From the NCBI GenBank assembly GCA_014773175.1, contig VXCM01000244.1, positions 162,248 through 226,247 on the forward strand: DNA of 64,000 bases, written 5' to 3'. The DNA is from Lucifuga dentata (lineage: Eukaryota > Chordata > Actinopteri > Ophidiiformes > Bythitidae). Positions 12,901 through 24,379 of this stretch are shown in pieces. The position numbers and the translations under genes were made by a program. Each line of letters begins with the position of its first letter. Within the stretch, counting starts at the first letter, position 1. The notes beneath the pieces were generated by a model. That model did not search any database and had not been told where the DNA came from. It saw only the letters and a program-made list of their open reading frames with translations.

Positions 12901-15685
12901 AGTTGGCTCAAGAACATATATATTTTTCAGCATTTTGGGTTGTTATAGATCTGCCACACTTACTGTGTCTGGTGAAATTTTTTTATCTTTCCCACATGAA
13001 GCACTTCAGTCAAGGTCTTAATAGTGAACTGAAATATAGACTTGTTTTGTAATGATCAGATTTAGTTTGAGTGGCTATATCAATACAGCTGTGTAGCAAT
13101 AAAACTACAAAGAATCAATAAAAGTGATTTTAGTGGCAACAGTCTTCAGACAGAGTGGATTTCTGTAACTGTAAATGGATGCAGAGCTTTCTACTTTTCT
13201 GTATTATTAGTCTGACGTGAAAACAACCAGACAGCCAGACACATGCTCACATGAAGAAGAGCTGTAAATCACTAAAAACAAAAACAGCACCTCATGCCAG
13301 CCTTAAGTTTAAGTACCAAAAATGAAGAAGTCCTACAACTTAAACCACCATCTTGTTATGTCGGCCAACATTTTACTGGAGGCTCTGGCATGGTTTGATG
13401 CTTACTTTGCACACATTTCGTACCTGCATGTGGTTTCCTCAGGTGAGAAGACCTGGGTTCATGGCGGCCGCAGCAGCTCCCTGTTCTTCCTTCTTGCACA
13501 GACAGCGTGTTCCTTAACTTTCTGTCCATCTGTTCTGGGTTAGAGTGACACCCCTCACTGCGCATCACACAAGCTTCGCTCTCACTGGTGGTCTCTGTCT
13601 GGTAACCCACCTTCCTCTCTTCCACCGACTCCTTCCTCTCTACTGCTGACACTTCTTTCCTTGCTTCCTTCCTCTCCTCTTCCCTCTCCTTCCTCTCTTC
13701 CAGTGATTGTTCCTGCAAAGGTGGGCAGGGTACAGCTGTTTCGGGCTCTGAGAGGGAAACGGCGGTTTCGTAGTCTGTGTTGTTGGCGGTGCTGGTGTCA
13801 GGGAGGAATGCTTTGTCAGCACTGGACTGGGCTGGAGTGAAGAAAACCTGGCGAGAGGACATTTCATAGAATGTGTGTAAACTGATAGCATACTTCACTG
13901 CCATTAACACACATTTGGGTGTATATACATTTAAGTATGCATGTATAGATAGCCTTAATGTTGCCTTTAAAAACCTTTATTACAGAGCTATTGTCTTGGC
14001 AACTATTACACTGTGAAAATGGTTTTCTTCCTGCATTAGCAGGCGTATCCTCTACAACCATGAAATCAAATAAATTCCTTGAAGGAGTTAAAGTTGTGAC
14101 CAGAAAGGTGTGAAATGTGCAAGGCAGTTTAGCATAGATGTGGTTTTTATGCCTTAGCACTTTCAATAAAGTACTTTTCATAACTGGCCTGAATTCTAAT
14201 GGCACATTTTACACATTCCATGCAGCGGTCACAGCTACTACTCCTTCACGGTTTTTGTTCCTGACATCCAAGTGTGCCTGTACTGCTGTTTCCTGAAGAA
14301 CTCTTCTCACTATATACAATCTTTTTGCAAAAAAAAAATCCTGCTTGTTTAAAAAGCACAAAGATGCATTTTTTCATACATGAAATAACATGCTTTTGTT
14401 GTATGTTGGAACATCTTGTGATCAACGGCAAAGTGCATGTTGGTGCAGCATCCCTGGTTCGCTTGCAGTCAGGGACTTTTGCAGCTTGTGATTCCCTTGA
14501 TTTCGCCCTATGTTTCAATTTCTGCCAATCTCTTCTGTTAAATATGAAATACAGGCAAAATGTCATATAAAAATCCCCTTCTAAAATGTTCACTTACAAG
14601 CAAATGCCTTCTAACCAAAATCATGACACATTTGATTCCAAAGTGTTTGAGATGACTCTGACAGATTTTGTGAGAATAAGAACATTAAACAAGCATGGTA
14701 CCTGGGATGTGGAGGCAGCCACGCTGAAGCTCTCTGGAGCGGGTGGAGGGTTAAAGGGGGCTGTTTCAATCACTGGCCCAGGAACAGCTGCAGGTCCTGT
14801 GGATAAACCTGATCCAGGGCTGGGAGCTGGCAGAGCATCCACCTCTGATACAGAATCCTCTGTGATGGCGATGAACTCTGAAGGAGTGATGGCTGTGGTT
14901 CTGTCTTCTGATATCATAGGGGACTGGACTGAGCTTTCACCACCAGCACCAAGAAACTCCCCTGGCCACGACCCTGGAGTGAGCCCCCCTGCTCCTGGAG
15001 TGATGGTGGTGGAAGTTGGGGGTTCCAAATTCACTTCTGGAGGTCTGTGGTGATCAGACGTCCGGGAAAAGCGGTGGTGAGCAGAGAAAGATTTGGGTAG
15101 CAGCTGCTTCTTCTGGCGTGACGACCGTTTGTTGTTATTACTACCACCACTGTAGTCATCAAGGAAACCAGAGTCATCACCCTCATTGGTCCCTGAGCTG
15201 CTGATGCAGTTGATGAAGACATTTCGATTGGTCGTGGACGAGGAAGGAGCCTTGTCAAAATCTTCAGTCTTAGAGCGTGTGATTTTCTTTTGCCTGTGGC
15301 TGCCAAACCCAAATGAGTGGCGTGGTTTAGAACGTCCGCCACTATCACTGAACCCTGTCGATAAAGATGTTATAGTCTGCTGGTTTCCATTGGCGCCTGT
15401 GACCTGTGTCAGTGGAGGGGTGAGGTTTAGGTTAATAGGCTGCACACGAGGATCGCTGTTTCGTTTTGCAGCGAAACTGAGCGATGGAGTGCGGAAAAGG
15501 CTCCTGCGTTTCCCAGTACTGCCAGAACTGGAGTTTGTGCTGGAGGGTGAAGAGGTGTGGACGCCATTTCCCACCCCACCTGAAGAAGGAGAGGAGGGTA
15601 GAGACTGCTCCCTCTTACTGCTGCTGCGGCGAAAGATTGGCAGGCGGGAGACGAGTGTGGATCGGCGTGAGCCTGATTCACCCAT
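3871..15685 (-). CDS. ccser1: Coiled-coil serine-rich protein 1, 5' coding part (gene runs off the left edge)
   Basis: Four coding exons on the minus strand (15685-14702, 13847-13424, 12881-12697, 3961-3871) join with matching phases (0, 1, 0, then 1 nt left over) into about 561 codons. Seen: an N terminus starting MGESGSRRSTLVSRLPIF, then a Ser-rich stretch with SSPSSTNSSSGSTGKRRS, KKITRSKTEDF, NVFINC, TPSEF-AITEDSVSE, RLRSSSEG and LGSLDVLNNLGSSELDED. These match vertebrate CCSER1 (FAM190A) in order and clearly differ from CCSER2. Known of the family: a Ser-rich protein whose C-terminal half carries coiled coils; loss of human CCSER1 has been linked to cell-division defects and the locus is often deleted in tumours. 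The coiled-coil half is not in this window. The human gene exceeds 1 Mb, so having exons 1-5 within about 18 kb is compact. Confidence 0.92.
3985..4115. repeat. Assembly-artefact duplication (65 bp either side of an N)
   Basis: 3985-4049 and 4051-4115 are identical, with a single N at 4050 between them. Confidence 0.9.
4820..5258. mobile_element. hAT-like nonautonomous element
   Basis: Inverted ends: CAGGGATGAGCAACT at 4820 and AGTTGCCCATCCCTG ending at 5258 (14 of 15 complementary). The flanking 8-mers ATATGGGC (4812-4819) and ATTTGAGC (5259-5266) match at 6 of 8 positions, consistent with an aged 8-bp hAT target duplication. The CAGGG-TG-GCAACT end with GGCC-rich flank is typical of vertebrate hAT elements. 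An N at 4880 breaks it. No transposase. Confidence 0.65.
11141..11696. mobile_element. TTAA-bounded inverted-repeat MITE, copy A
   Basis: TTAA at 11141-11144 and 11693-11696. The left end reads TTAAATGAGCATACCGG then CCCAATAAATAAAACCCGCA; the complement of the right end reads TTAAAGGCTCATACTAGTGA then GAGCCCAATAAATACTACCT. So it has degenerate inverted repeats of about 45-60 bp, with an 18-nt gap in the left one. An interior block (about 11590-11640) matches copy B at 54248-54776. TTAA target sites are typical of piggyBac-type elements. No coding capacity. Confidence 0.6.
12697..12881 (-). CDS. ccser1: ccser1 exon 4
   Basis: Acceptor TTTCTCCAG ends at 12882; donor TCTG|GTAGGT at 12697/12696; 185 nt entering in phase 1 and leaving in phase 0. 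It encodes SLCSSVSPYHEVMRLERR, then RLRSSSEGAGG and ends NNSSSSKLGSL. RRLRSSSEG and SSSSK-x-x-SL are family hallmarks. Confidence 0.93.
12882..14701 (-). other. ccser1 introns 3 and 2 (flanking exon 3)
   Basis: Intron 3 is 12882-13423 and intron 2 is 13848-14701, each with clear GT-AG ends. Nothing else was recognised in them. Confidence 0.75.
13424..13847 (-). CDS. ccser1: ccser1 exon 3 (Ser/charged region)
   Basis: Acceptor CTCGCCAG ends at 13848 and the donor is CATGCAG|GTACG at 13424/13423. Length 424 nt, entering in phase 0 and leaving in phase 1, as exon 4 requires. It begins VFFTPAQSS and contains a charged run with repeated E-R-K-E units (roughly 13630-13710), then ends ...RKPHA. The middle has little recognisable similarity to mammals. 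It is assigned to ccser1 by position, open frame and phase. Confidence 0.82.
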
Positions 15686-15710
15686 CTAGAAGCTGGTTGA
15701 GTGGGGCACT
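14702..15710 (-). CDS. ccser1: ccser1 exon 2 (start codon exon)
   Basis: Acceptor TTTTTTTTTCAACAG ends at 15711; 25 nt of 5' UTR follow, then ATG at 15685-15683. The open frame gives 328 codons and ends ...AASTSQ at donor CAG|GTACC (14702/14701). Conserved blocks: basic/Ser N terminus, SSSGSTGKRRS, NVFINCISS, the GDDSGFLDD acidic patch, and TPSEFIAITEDSVSEVDA. Phase 0 exit. The start is supported by close agreement with the known family N terminus. Confidence 0.95.
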
Positions 15711-17346
15711 CTGTTGAAAAAAAAACAAAAAAAAACATATTAGCCATTTTAATGAAGTGGCAAAAAAGATGAGATGCCTTAACACAGATTCATATTAAAA
15801 ACTCAGTGAGATGAAAACCAGGCCAAAAACTGGATTTAATGAAAATCTGTTGGCAATGAGCTGAAATGATGGGGCACTTAAATCAACGTCACATTATCAA
15901 CCTAGAAAATGCAGAGTGTAATCAGGTGTGACAGGTGAAAAATGTCAAGCGTGAATATCCGCTAACCTTACAGGCAAATATGGAACCCATAAACCGCCAA
16001 AAGATGTTATCTGTTTTATTATAGCACACACTAAAAACAAAAAGAGGGAGCTGCAGTGTTGTGCAGATTGTTTCAACTTTCACAGATGAGAAGTATCAAA
16101 TTAAGGCCAGTATCATGAATTAAATTAGTTTAAACTTGTTCCTGTTACATCTTTCCACTATGCATTATGTTATGAATGTGAAAGACAATGTCACGGGTTT
16201 TTGCCAGTTAGATAGTAATGAGCATGTCCAAAAACATGTTTTTCCTGCTGCTGCTTTACTGGTTCCCTCTGAAGTTTATGTGATGAAAACATTTCATCAG
16301 TTGCAAAGTAGTACAACCACATGAGAATTTAAAAAGAGAAAACAAACAATATTTTTCCATAGGTAGAAAGCAGTTAACACAAGATGCTGAACGATGTAGT
16401 GACAAAGATATAAAAGAGCAGGTATAAGTTTGTTTTATGCTTGACACATCTTAAACACTAAACTTAGGGAATTCCTGGCATATCCTAGTAATTACAATAA
16501 CTTTTTTAATTCTGTGATCTGTAACAAAAACATCTCCAGAAACTCCAAATCTATAGAATACAACACATTTAGGCATAAAAACTGAATGTCACAGAGACTG
16601 GACATTCCAACCTGCAGAGAAGAGTGTGTGGAACTTCCATCTGACAATTCTTTTAAAAATCTGTCACTAAAGTGGAAAAAGGTGAAGTTTTAAGGTATTA
16701 ACTGTCTGTGATGTTTTCACTAAGAGTCGCACTTGACTGTAATAGGCCAAAATCTCAGGCGCTGACTCCTTCACAGAAAAGAGCAATTCATTACACAGTT
16801 AAGTTTTCCTCATTTCCTCGTGCAATAAATGAGCTTTGCACCATTAATGCAGCCTTTGTAACACTGAAGGAGTTGCTACTTTATGGCCTACTAAACAGTT
16901 TTTTATCAGTCTGTGTGCAATAAGCTTTATACTCATTACTGACTTGGCTTTTTCTTGTGTCACCTCCTTGAAAGTAAATTTGATCAAGATCTCAGGACAG
17001 TGATGTGAAACCTGATTTTCAAATCAGACTCACACTCTACAGTGCAGGAGTTCCATAAAGATTGTTAGGGACAGAGGAGCCAATAGCCTAAACAATGAAT
17101 TAACACACATTTAATGCTGTTACACGTTGCTCTGTTGGAAAACTATGCCAATTGCCATTAAACTGCAGACTAACAGCCTTGTCAAATACTTTGCAACACA
17201 CCACTATGAGAGCTGGAGGGGAACCATGAGGTCTCTGTGGGTGCTGGGTCTTGATCCTCTCCAGTATGGGGATTAGAAACTTTTATGAGGTCATTTGTCT
17301 TACTATCAGTCATAAAATTAAACCATTTACACTGTGTAAATGTGCA

Positions 17347-17369
17347 GTGTGTGTGTGTGTGTGTGTGTG
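17347..17369. repeat. (GT)n microsatellite, short
   Basis: About 11 GT units in ccser1 intron 1. Confidence 0.9.
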
Positions 17370-18938
17370 CTAATGTGATAATAATAGTGTTTGCAACTTT
17401 TGGAATATATGACAGTAAATGGCCAAGGACAAAACATTTTGTTTCTTTTCAGCAACTCGTATTACAAGTTAGCAACATGTGATACTGAAATTACTTACTA
17501 TGATACTGTAAAATATTCCTTTAGTAACTCTTAATATTTCTCTGTCACTCAGTCATGACTTTATCCTTTATCTCATTATTTTATTGCTCACATATGTTCT
17601 GTTGTAGATAATAAATAGTGTATGCGATACTTCTATGGCATCAGCATCATTTTACAGAGAGGGTTTTATTTGTTTAGTATTTCCTCTTGGCTTTGCTGGC
17701 ACCTTATTTTGCCAACTCAGCCTGTATCCTATCCAGATGTTTTCCAAATAAAGGGCATTGAGTCTGGTTTGCTGCTGATTTACCATCAACCTAACAGCCC
17801 AGGTAATTTTCACACCAAAACAAGTCAACATGATCAGGTCATAATCCTCTGATTTAGTGGATTAAAAGGTTAAATCCTCCAATTAATTCAACACAGATTA
17901 CATATTAAGGAAGTAAGAATACATGATTTTGTGCATCGTGGTCTTTAGCTGACAGATCAGGCCAGTGGTACACGTGGTAGAAGGCATGTGATGTCACACG
18001 GTTTTATCTGACCAACCATCAGACACACAGTTGTATTTGACATGGTACTTATACTGTCAGTCTTACTGAAACACTTCCCACTCCACACAGTGATCTGGAA
18101 CAGCACAGAAAGAATGAGTGGTAAACTGTTGTAGGTGTCACATGAAATCCACTGAGGTAAATAATTTACTCAACAGTTTAGTGGTGACACTAAACTGAAG
18201 CAGGTGCTTACTTCCCTTCTGCACTAGAAACTTATGTGTATACAAAAGGAAAAAGGCCAAAGGGGAATTTCAGTTCCCCTTTTTCTGCTTTCCAGTTAGT
18301 CATGGTGCTGCTGTACTGAATTACAAAGTGCAGAGCCAGTAAAATTTGATTTCATTGTGATTTATTTACTTGACTTCAACTTAGAGGAATGCTGAAATAA
18401 ATTAAGCCCATTCAGGGCAAACTAGGCCAGCATTCTACTAGACCTTCGTAGAAACTTGCAGTTAGCTAAGCTGAACCCTGCAAGTCCTGTGGCCCTGTGC
18501 TTTGCCACCATTACCTCTAAAGTCTGGAATGGCTTTAGACCAGCAGCTGTCACCTTCCAGGTGATGAAAACCATTGAGAGACTGGTGAAATAGGAGACAG
18601 AAGAATGTGGAAAGTTAGCTAGATCCACTGAAGTTTGCTTACAGGGTAGATAGAGGTGTTGAGGGTGCAACAATAACCCTCTAATCTCTTATAGTCCAAC
18701 ATCTGGAGGCCCAAACCCATATCAGGATTTTATTCATTGACTTTTGATATGATTTTAATACTGCTCAGCCACACCCACTCGCAAAGAAACTCCTCCCACA
18801 GTTTCATTTGAACTTAAAGGTTGCTGGCTTTTTAACATACATGTCACAGTGTGTCAGAGTTCATTGTGTTTTATCTGAGAATTGTGTTCTCTTACTCTTA
18901 TTTTTTATTCTGGAAATTAATGACAGTAGAAAAATCTA

Positions 18939-19384
18939 TACAGTGGGGTCCAAAAGTCAGAGACCACTGTGAAAATGCTTCTATTTTGCATTCTTTTTGA
19001 ATTTAATACAAGATTTTTCATTACAGNGAGACCACTGTGAAAATGCTTCTATTTTGCATTCTTTTTGAATTTAATACAAGATTTTTCATTACAGATGATA
19101 TTATCTTAACAATTTGACTGAAAAGTTGAATCTTTGAAAAATGTAGATGAATTTCAGAATATCTTAGTATTTGGTATGCCCCATTTTGCTTTAATGACAG
19201 CATGCATCGAGCTGGCATGGACTCTACAAGTTTGTGCAAAACCTGATGACCCAAGATATTCCAGCATGATTTGACAATGTTCCAAAGAGCTTCTTGTGAT
19301 GTCAGACTTTCTCATTATCTCCAGATTTACATGGAAAACATCATGGATTTTCAATGTGATCTCAGACTTTTGGACCCCACTGTA
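18939..19384. mobile_element. Tc1/mariner-like nonautonomous element (MITE)
   Basis: Terminal inverted repeats CAGTGGGGTCCAAAAGTC at 18941 and its complement ending at 19382, each flanked by TA (18939-18940, 19383-19384), the target site of Tc1/mariner elements. The interior has no transposase frame. The apparent length is inflated by 68 bp because of the duplication around the N at 19027. Confidence 0.85.
18960..19094. repeat. Assembly-artefact duplication (67 bp) inside the Tc1-like MITE
   Basis: 18960-19026 equals 19028-19094, N at 19027. Confidence 0.9.
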
Positions 19385-20592
19385 TGACAACAAGCATGTT
19401 TTGAGGTTTGCTGATGATTCTGTTTTTTTAATGATGAAGTTGAGTATAGACCTGCAACTGATGATTTTACATCCTGGTGTAGTGTTAATTAAGATTTAAT
19501 CATTGCCAACACAGCCAGCTGCTTGATTTGTCTTTGCAATGATTTTAATTTCCAAATCACATTCACATTCTGTGAGAACTAGATATTATTCTTTTTCCTT
19601 TCCAGTTTTTAAATTCTAATGGTAAGAGTGTCTTTATCTCTTACTCTTATGTGATCTGTTAATTATGTGATTCCTTTCATTGTTTTTTTTTCCTTTTTTT
19701 GATCTTCTTTATTTTATTTTAATGCCTGTTCAAACTAACTTTCCTTCAGAATGATATAATAATAAAGTTAAAATTGAATAATACTGCTGCACCATCATAC
19801 TTTAGCATCATTTTTACACTTCCAAAAAAACCGCTGACTGCATATTCTCATGCAAATATATAAAACAGGTTGGTAATACACAGTTTTAAATCAGCAGTAA
19901 CATCATATACAGGAATCCAGAAGAGACTCCTGCCATGCTAACCACATAATATGCCAAATATGTAAAATATGACTTATTAACACACTCTCAACCAACACTA
20001 GTTATAAAATAACTACTTATAACTAATTATGGGTCCAACTTTCTTCAGCACAATTTTCCATTTACACATAATGATTAATGATTGATGGTTTGAGCACTAA
20101 GGATGCAATGTGTGTGTGGGGCATGAATACTTAGCCATTTTGTATAAAACAGGAATTTGATCAGATATTTCTTTTTACAACAATAGCTTCTGTTCAAATT
20201 CTTCATAACAATAAACAGAAACATGCAAAACACAACTTCCTATTATATGCACACCACAGTCAGACTGTACTACTCTATTTAGTATTGACTTTATAATTAT
20301 AACAATATACCTCAGCCTAATAACCTTCACAGTTTTTGACAGTTGTTATGATCAAAGAAAGTTGTATACAATGATTTTTGACACTCGTATCTGTTTGACC
20401 CCTGGGTCTGCATAAAAAGCCATTACAGTATTTATTTTTATTATTATTACTATTTAGTTACATATCACTCTATCAGTATTATTAGTATTTTGTATATCAT
20501 CCATCTGTAGTCCCACATCTAATCTCCTCTTTTAACACTTTTTAAAATCACATACAAATGTAGTCTCTCACCTTTGGCCCAGTGAAAACATT

Positions 20593-20715
20593 GGTATTAT
20601 AAACACGACACCCTCTTGTTTTGTGATGGCTCGTGGCTTTAGAAGCTGAGGGTNGGTATTATAAACACGACACCCTCTTGTTTTGTGATGGCTCGTGGCT
20701 TTAGAAGCTGAGGGT
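20593..20715. repeat. Assembly-artefact duplication (61 bp)
   Basis: 20593-20653 equals 20655-20715, N at 20654, at the head of a SINE. Confidence 0.9.
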
Positions 20716-20925
20716 GGCCTGATGGTCTAGCGGCCAATGATGCCTACCATGTAAACATGAAGTCCCTGGGTAGAATCTGAGGACTGCTATCACACATCAT
20801 CCTCTGTCTCTCCTCGTGTTTCCTGTCATTCTGTCAACTAACCATCCAACTATTCTCTATAAACACCAAACCTGTGCAGAGGCATGGGGGCCAGATCCCT
20901 GCATCCAAAAACAGACAGAATAAAT
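20714..20925 (+). mobile_element. tRNA-like SINE of another family
   Basis: Begins GGTGGCCTGATGGTCTAGCG (A-box-like), followed about 35 nt later by CCTGGGTAGAATCTGAGG (degenerate B box), then CATCATCCTCTGTCTCTCC and a unique body. This fits a tRNA-derived SINE head. The right limit is approximate. Confidence 0.55.
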
Positions 20926-21284
20926 GTTTTGTTTAATTATTGAAACTGAACAATATTTTTAAAGCAGGCTGTTGTGTTATATTGATACTGACTGACTTCA
21001 AGAATGGGAACCCTGTGCCTCTATAGGTAGTCTGAGACAACAGGAACAGTGTTCTTCTGCTCTTCTTTGTTCTTCTTTTTGTTATTAAACGTGAAGATGT
21101 CTGCAAAATCGAAACACACCAGCAAAACAAAGCAATACAACAACAAAACAAGACAGCAACACAGCTATCAGTGAGACAAACTGCTAGTTTTATAAGACCA
21201 TCAGCATCAGCTATACTAAATAACCAGCCGGATCACTACATTTTAAACATACATATTGAGTCTTTAGGAATATGCAGGGCTACT

Positions 21285-21560
21285 GAAGAAGCAAAATAAA
21301 TATAAATATTCAGGACCAAAATTCACAGTGCCCAATGTTGTAATGTGCACACAGTTACACATAGACACCTGAAAGCTGCCCAGTACAAACAGGCTTATCT
21401 GCTGGCCTAGTGGAGCAGTTTGGGGTTTGCTGTCCTGCTCAAGGGTACCTCGGCTGTGGCAATGAAGGAGGGGCAATCACTGCTTACTCACTTCATTCAC
21501 CCATATTTCTCCTTCTGGTCCAGAAATCAAACCCTAAGTCTGCTTCTCTAATCTTCACAT
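21285..21560 (-). mobile_element. Decayed copy of the same SINE family
   Basis: Shares with the SINE at 31210-31533 the order GCTGCCCAGTACAA, GCAGTTTGGGG, CCTGCTCAAG, TGAGGGAGG-like and CCAGAAATCAAACCCT segments, but with many differences and no clean tail. Located in ccser1 intron 1. Confidence 0.55.
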
Positions 21561-22065
21561 CATTATGCTGAAGAAAACAATGATGTTTTGCTGAAAACAT
21601 GACTCATCTTCACAGCAGCGGTGAATGCTGTTTAGCTGCAGCTGGCTGGAGATTTACATTACTTTACATTTCAACAACAAAAGCATCTCTACGAGGCCTT
21701 AGTGTGTGACTGTGTTTCTGACAGTTCCCAGCAGTTAATACTACAGGGCCGTGCTGTTTATAATCCTATTATAACACGTTATAGATATGTATTGAGATAC
21801 AGCAGATGTTGGATGAGACCAACAGCTGTCAAACCGAAACGTCAACAACGCTCGTCAAGCCTGTCCGACCTTAAATCCAGCCTAGCTGTCTCCATCCAGC
21901 CACCGTATGAACCGTACGAAATGCTTATGGAGGAAACAGCAGCGATGCAGACGGTATACAGCGTCTAAAATATCGGTCAAATGTGTCGCCGTGTCTTTCT
22001 GAAGCTGCAGAGGTCACCGGTGATCAGAGAAACACAAGCCCCGTCCGGCGGCGCTTGAGCCGGGC

Positions 22066-22196
22066 AAGCTAGCAAACAGCGGACAAACCCACCAGCTCGT
22101 ACCGCGCAGCACGTTACCTTCAGCGGGTCTNAAGCTAGCAAACAGCGGACAAACCCACCAGCTCGTACCGCGCAGCACGTTACCTTCAGCGGGTCT
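22066..22196. repeat. Assembly-artefact duplication (65 bp) over the ccser1 exon 1 donor
   Basis: 22066-22130 equals 22132-22196, N at 22131. It duplicates the donor GCTGAAG|GTAACG. Confidence 0.9.
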
Positions 22197-22300
22197 CCTC
22201 AGTCCCAGCGAGGTCGCTCCGCGCGCGCACACCTGGATGTCTTCGTTCAGCGCTCATACAAACCGCTAGCATCTAAAATGAAGATATGTCTGAATGCAGA
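22184..22300 (-). other. ccser1: ccser1 noncoding exon 1 (5' UTR), right end approximate
   Basis: On the minus strand a strong donor GCTGAAG|GTAACG occurs at 22184/22183 inside a CpG-rich stretch, upstream of the coding exon at 15710. The 5' limit (transcription start) cannot be fixed from sequence; about 22300 is a guess. The donor is duplicated at 22118/22117 by an assembly artefact around the N at 22131. Confidence 0.55.
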
Positions 22301-22450
22301 AAGGTATTGCAGTCGTACAGAGGTAGCACCTTGTGTTGCACTGACGCCAATATTACACCTCAGTGACGTGGAGCCTCTGCCGCGACTCTTCCGCGTTTAC
22401 ACGGCAGCAAACAGGCCGCGAGCGCGCACGGCGTGACGTCACACCCCCCG
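22185..22450 (-). promoter_or_regulatory. CpG-rich ccser1 promoter with full CRE palindrome
   Basis: About 22010-22450 is the most CpG-dense stretch between the two main genes. A perfect cAMP-response palindrome TGACGTCA lies at 22434-22441, and a half site (GTGACGTGG) lies near 22362. No TATA box is seen. This fits a housekeeping-type promoter firing leftward into ccser1. The promoter role is inferred. Confidence 0.6.
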
Positions 22451-23010
22451 GCTCACAATCATCCTGATCCTCATCCTCCCTCTTCAGCTTCACAGCACAG
22501 CATCTCTCAGCAGGTGGTTACAGTTTTGTAACATAAATAAAAACTGTTGGTAGGTACTAAGCTATAAGGTGTTAAATACTTGGGTTAAAAGACAGCACAA
22601 GTAAATAAATAAATGTTTGTGTATTTATTTATTTGGATGTGTGTTAGATTGTTTATTTGCTTGGGGCACCATTTAAAGTATTACACACAGATGCTGCCAT
22701 TTGATGTTTTTTAGGAGAGTCATCTAAAAGCTCATTTACATCTTTGGTCACTTGGCAGGGTACAAAACACACATGACATTAACATAGTGTACACAACACA
22801 ACACAGCCTTATCTTACTTAAACCAAATACACATACGATGGAAGCCATCATCTGTTTTCAATATAGTAATATTGCATTTATGGTTGTAATGCAAACCAAA
22901 GTTTAAATTTTTCTGGAAATATATTGTGAAATTGCCAAATTTTCATATTTCTAAAGGTTAAATCTATATAGCTCTACCACCAAATGACTATCGTCCTATA
23001 GATTTGCTGT
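22450..23010. other. Intergenic stretch upstream of the ccser1 promoter
   Basis: AT-rich, with a small TATTTATTTATTTG-like repeat at about 22600-22660. Nothing else was seen. Confidence 0.5.
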
Positions 23011-24075
23011 GCCAGTGCACTGAGCAAGTGCCAGAATTTCCTTCAACTAAATAAGGACAAAACTGAGATTATTATTTTTGGTGCCAAAGAAGAAAGGCTT
23101 AAAGTTAGCTCGCACCTTGACTCTTTGTCTTTCAAGACCACAAACCAAGCCAGAAACCTTGGTGTTATTATGGATTCAGATCTGAATTTTACCAGCCGCA
23201 TCAAGTCAGTAACAAAATCAGCCTACTGTCATCTTAAAAACATAGCAAGACTTAGAGGACTTATGTCCAAACAAGATTTAGAAAAACTTGTTCATNATCT
23301 TAAAAACATAGCAAGACTTAGAGGACTTATGTCCAAACAAGATTTAGAAAAACTTGTTCATGTATTTATCATCAATAGGTTAGACTATTGTAATGGTCTT
23401 TTTACAGGTCTTCTTAAAAAACCTCTTCAGCAGCTACAGTTTGTTCAGAATGTTGCTGCCAGAGATTTAACAAAGACTAAAAAATTTGAACATATTACAC
23501 CAATTCTTAAATCCCTACACTGGCTTCCGGTGTGTCAGAGAATTGATTTCAAAGTACTGCTGCTTATCTATAAATCATTAAGTGGTTTAGGGCCAAAATA
23601 CATGACTGAAATGCTTTGGCAATATGAACCTTCTAGACCCCTCAGGTCATCTGGGACCTGTCTGTTAGCTGTCCCTAGGGTCAAAACTAAACATGGAGAA
23701 ACAGCATTTAGCTATTATGCAGCGAATACCTGGAATAAACTTCCAGATGATTTAAGACTTGCTCCAACTTTGACTACTTTTCAATCCAGACTGAAAACAT
23801 TCATGTTCACCATTGCTTTTTGCTAAAGTGTAAACCTAGCATTTAGACGTTCTTAATTGTATTTGATAAATATGTTCTGATTTTAGTCTTTTAAATTAAA
23901 TGTTTAAATAAGTTTTGACTTTATTCTTAAATGTCTTTTTTATGCATTCTTTTTGAAATCATATATTTCTAATGTATCTGAAAGTGTTTTTTTTTTTAAC
24001 GTTTTATGTGAAGCACATTGAGTCTCGTCTCCCTTGTGTATGAAATGTGCTATACAAATAAAGTTGTCTGTTATA
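23010..24075 (+). mobile_element. 3' end of an L2/CR1-like LINE, reverse transcriptase tail
   Basis: From about 23027 an open frame reads QNFLQLNKDKTEIIIFGAK, ARNLGVIMDSDLNF, IINRLDYCNGLF, LHWLPVCQRIDFKVLLLIYK and WNKLPDDLR, ending in TGA... wait-free stop TAA at 23824-23826. These are the C-terminal motifs of fish L2/CR1-clade LINE reverse transcriptases. The element ends with AAGCACATTGAG...GTGCTATACAAATAAAGTTG near 24065, the usual L2-type 3' tail. It is 5'-truncated, as is typical. The frame is free of stops apart from the artefactual duplication at the N at 23296, suggesting a fairly recent insertion. It lies between ccser1 and trim36. Confidence 0.85.
23231..23361. repeat. Assembly-artefact duplication (65 bp) in the LINE frame
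   Basis: 23231-23295 equals 23297-23361, N at 23296. With the N the insertion is 66 nt, so the frame stays open by accident and the peptide LKNIARLRGLMSKQDLEKLV appears twice. Confidence 0.9.
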
Positions 24076-24379
24076 ATTTATTCTCAGCTTTTAAAAAGAT
24101 TTGGAAGTCTTATTTTTCTTTAATTGAAATTCAAAAATGTTTTTATATTGTGTGAATAGAAGACTATGATGTTTCTATTATTGCTTAACTTTTACACATT
24201 TTTATTTGAATTTGATATGATTGATTTGAGGTGATTTTGCCACATTTCTATTTCCAGAAATTGTTAAAGTTTATTCAGTGTAGAGGATGTATTCACCTAA
24301 TTTCATTTTCAAAAAACAAGATGCAATTTATCCAGGGGAACAAACATGTCTATTATGTGAATGAAGCAACAAACTAAAT

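Larger units (their letters stand above)
15711..22183 (-). other. ccser1 intron 1
   Basis: A 6.5-kb intron between the noncoding exon and the start-codon exon. It contains a short (GT)n at 17347-17369, a Tc1/mariner-like MITE (18939-19384), a tRNA-like SINE (about 20714-20925) and a decayed SINE (about 21285-21560). Confidence 0.6.

Noticed and set aside
14586..15689. Plus-strand frames opposite ccser1 exon 2
   Set aside because: Antisense shadows of a strongly conserved coding exon.
23231..23361. Apparent repeated peptide in the LINE protein
   Set aside because: Duplicate of 65 bp around an N; an assembly artefact, not a domain repeat.
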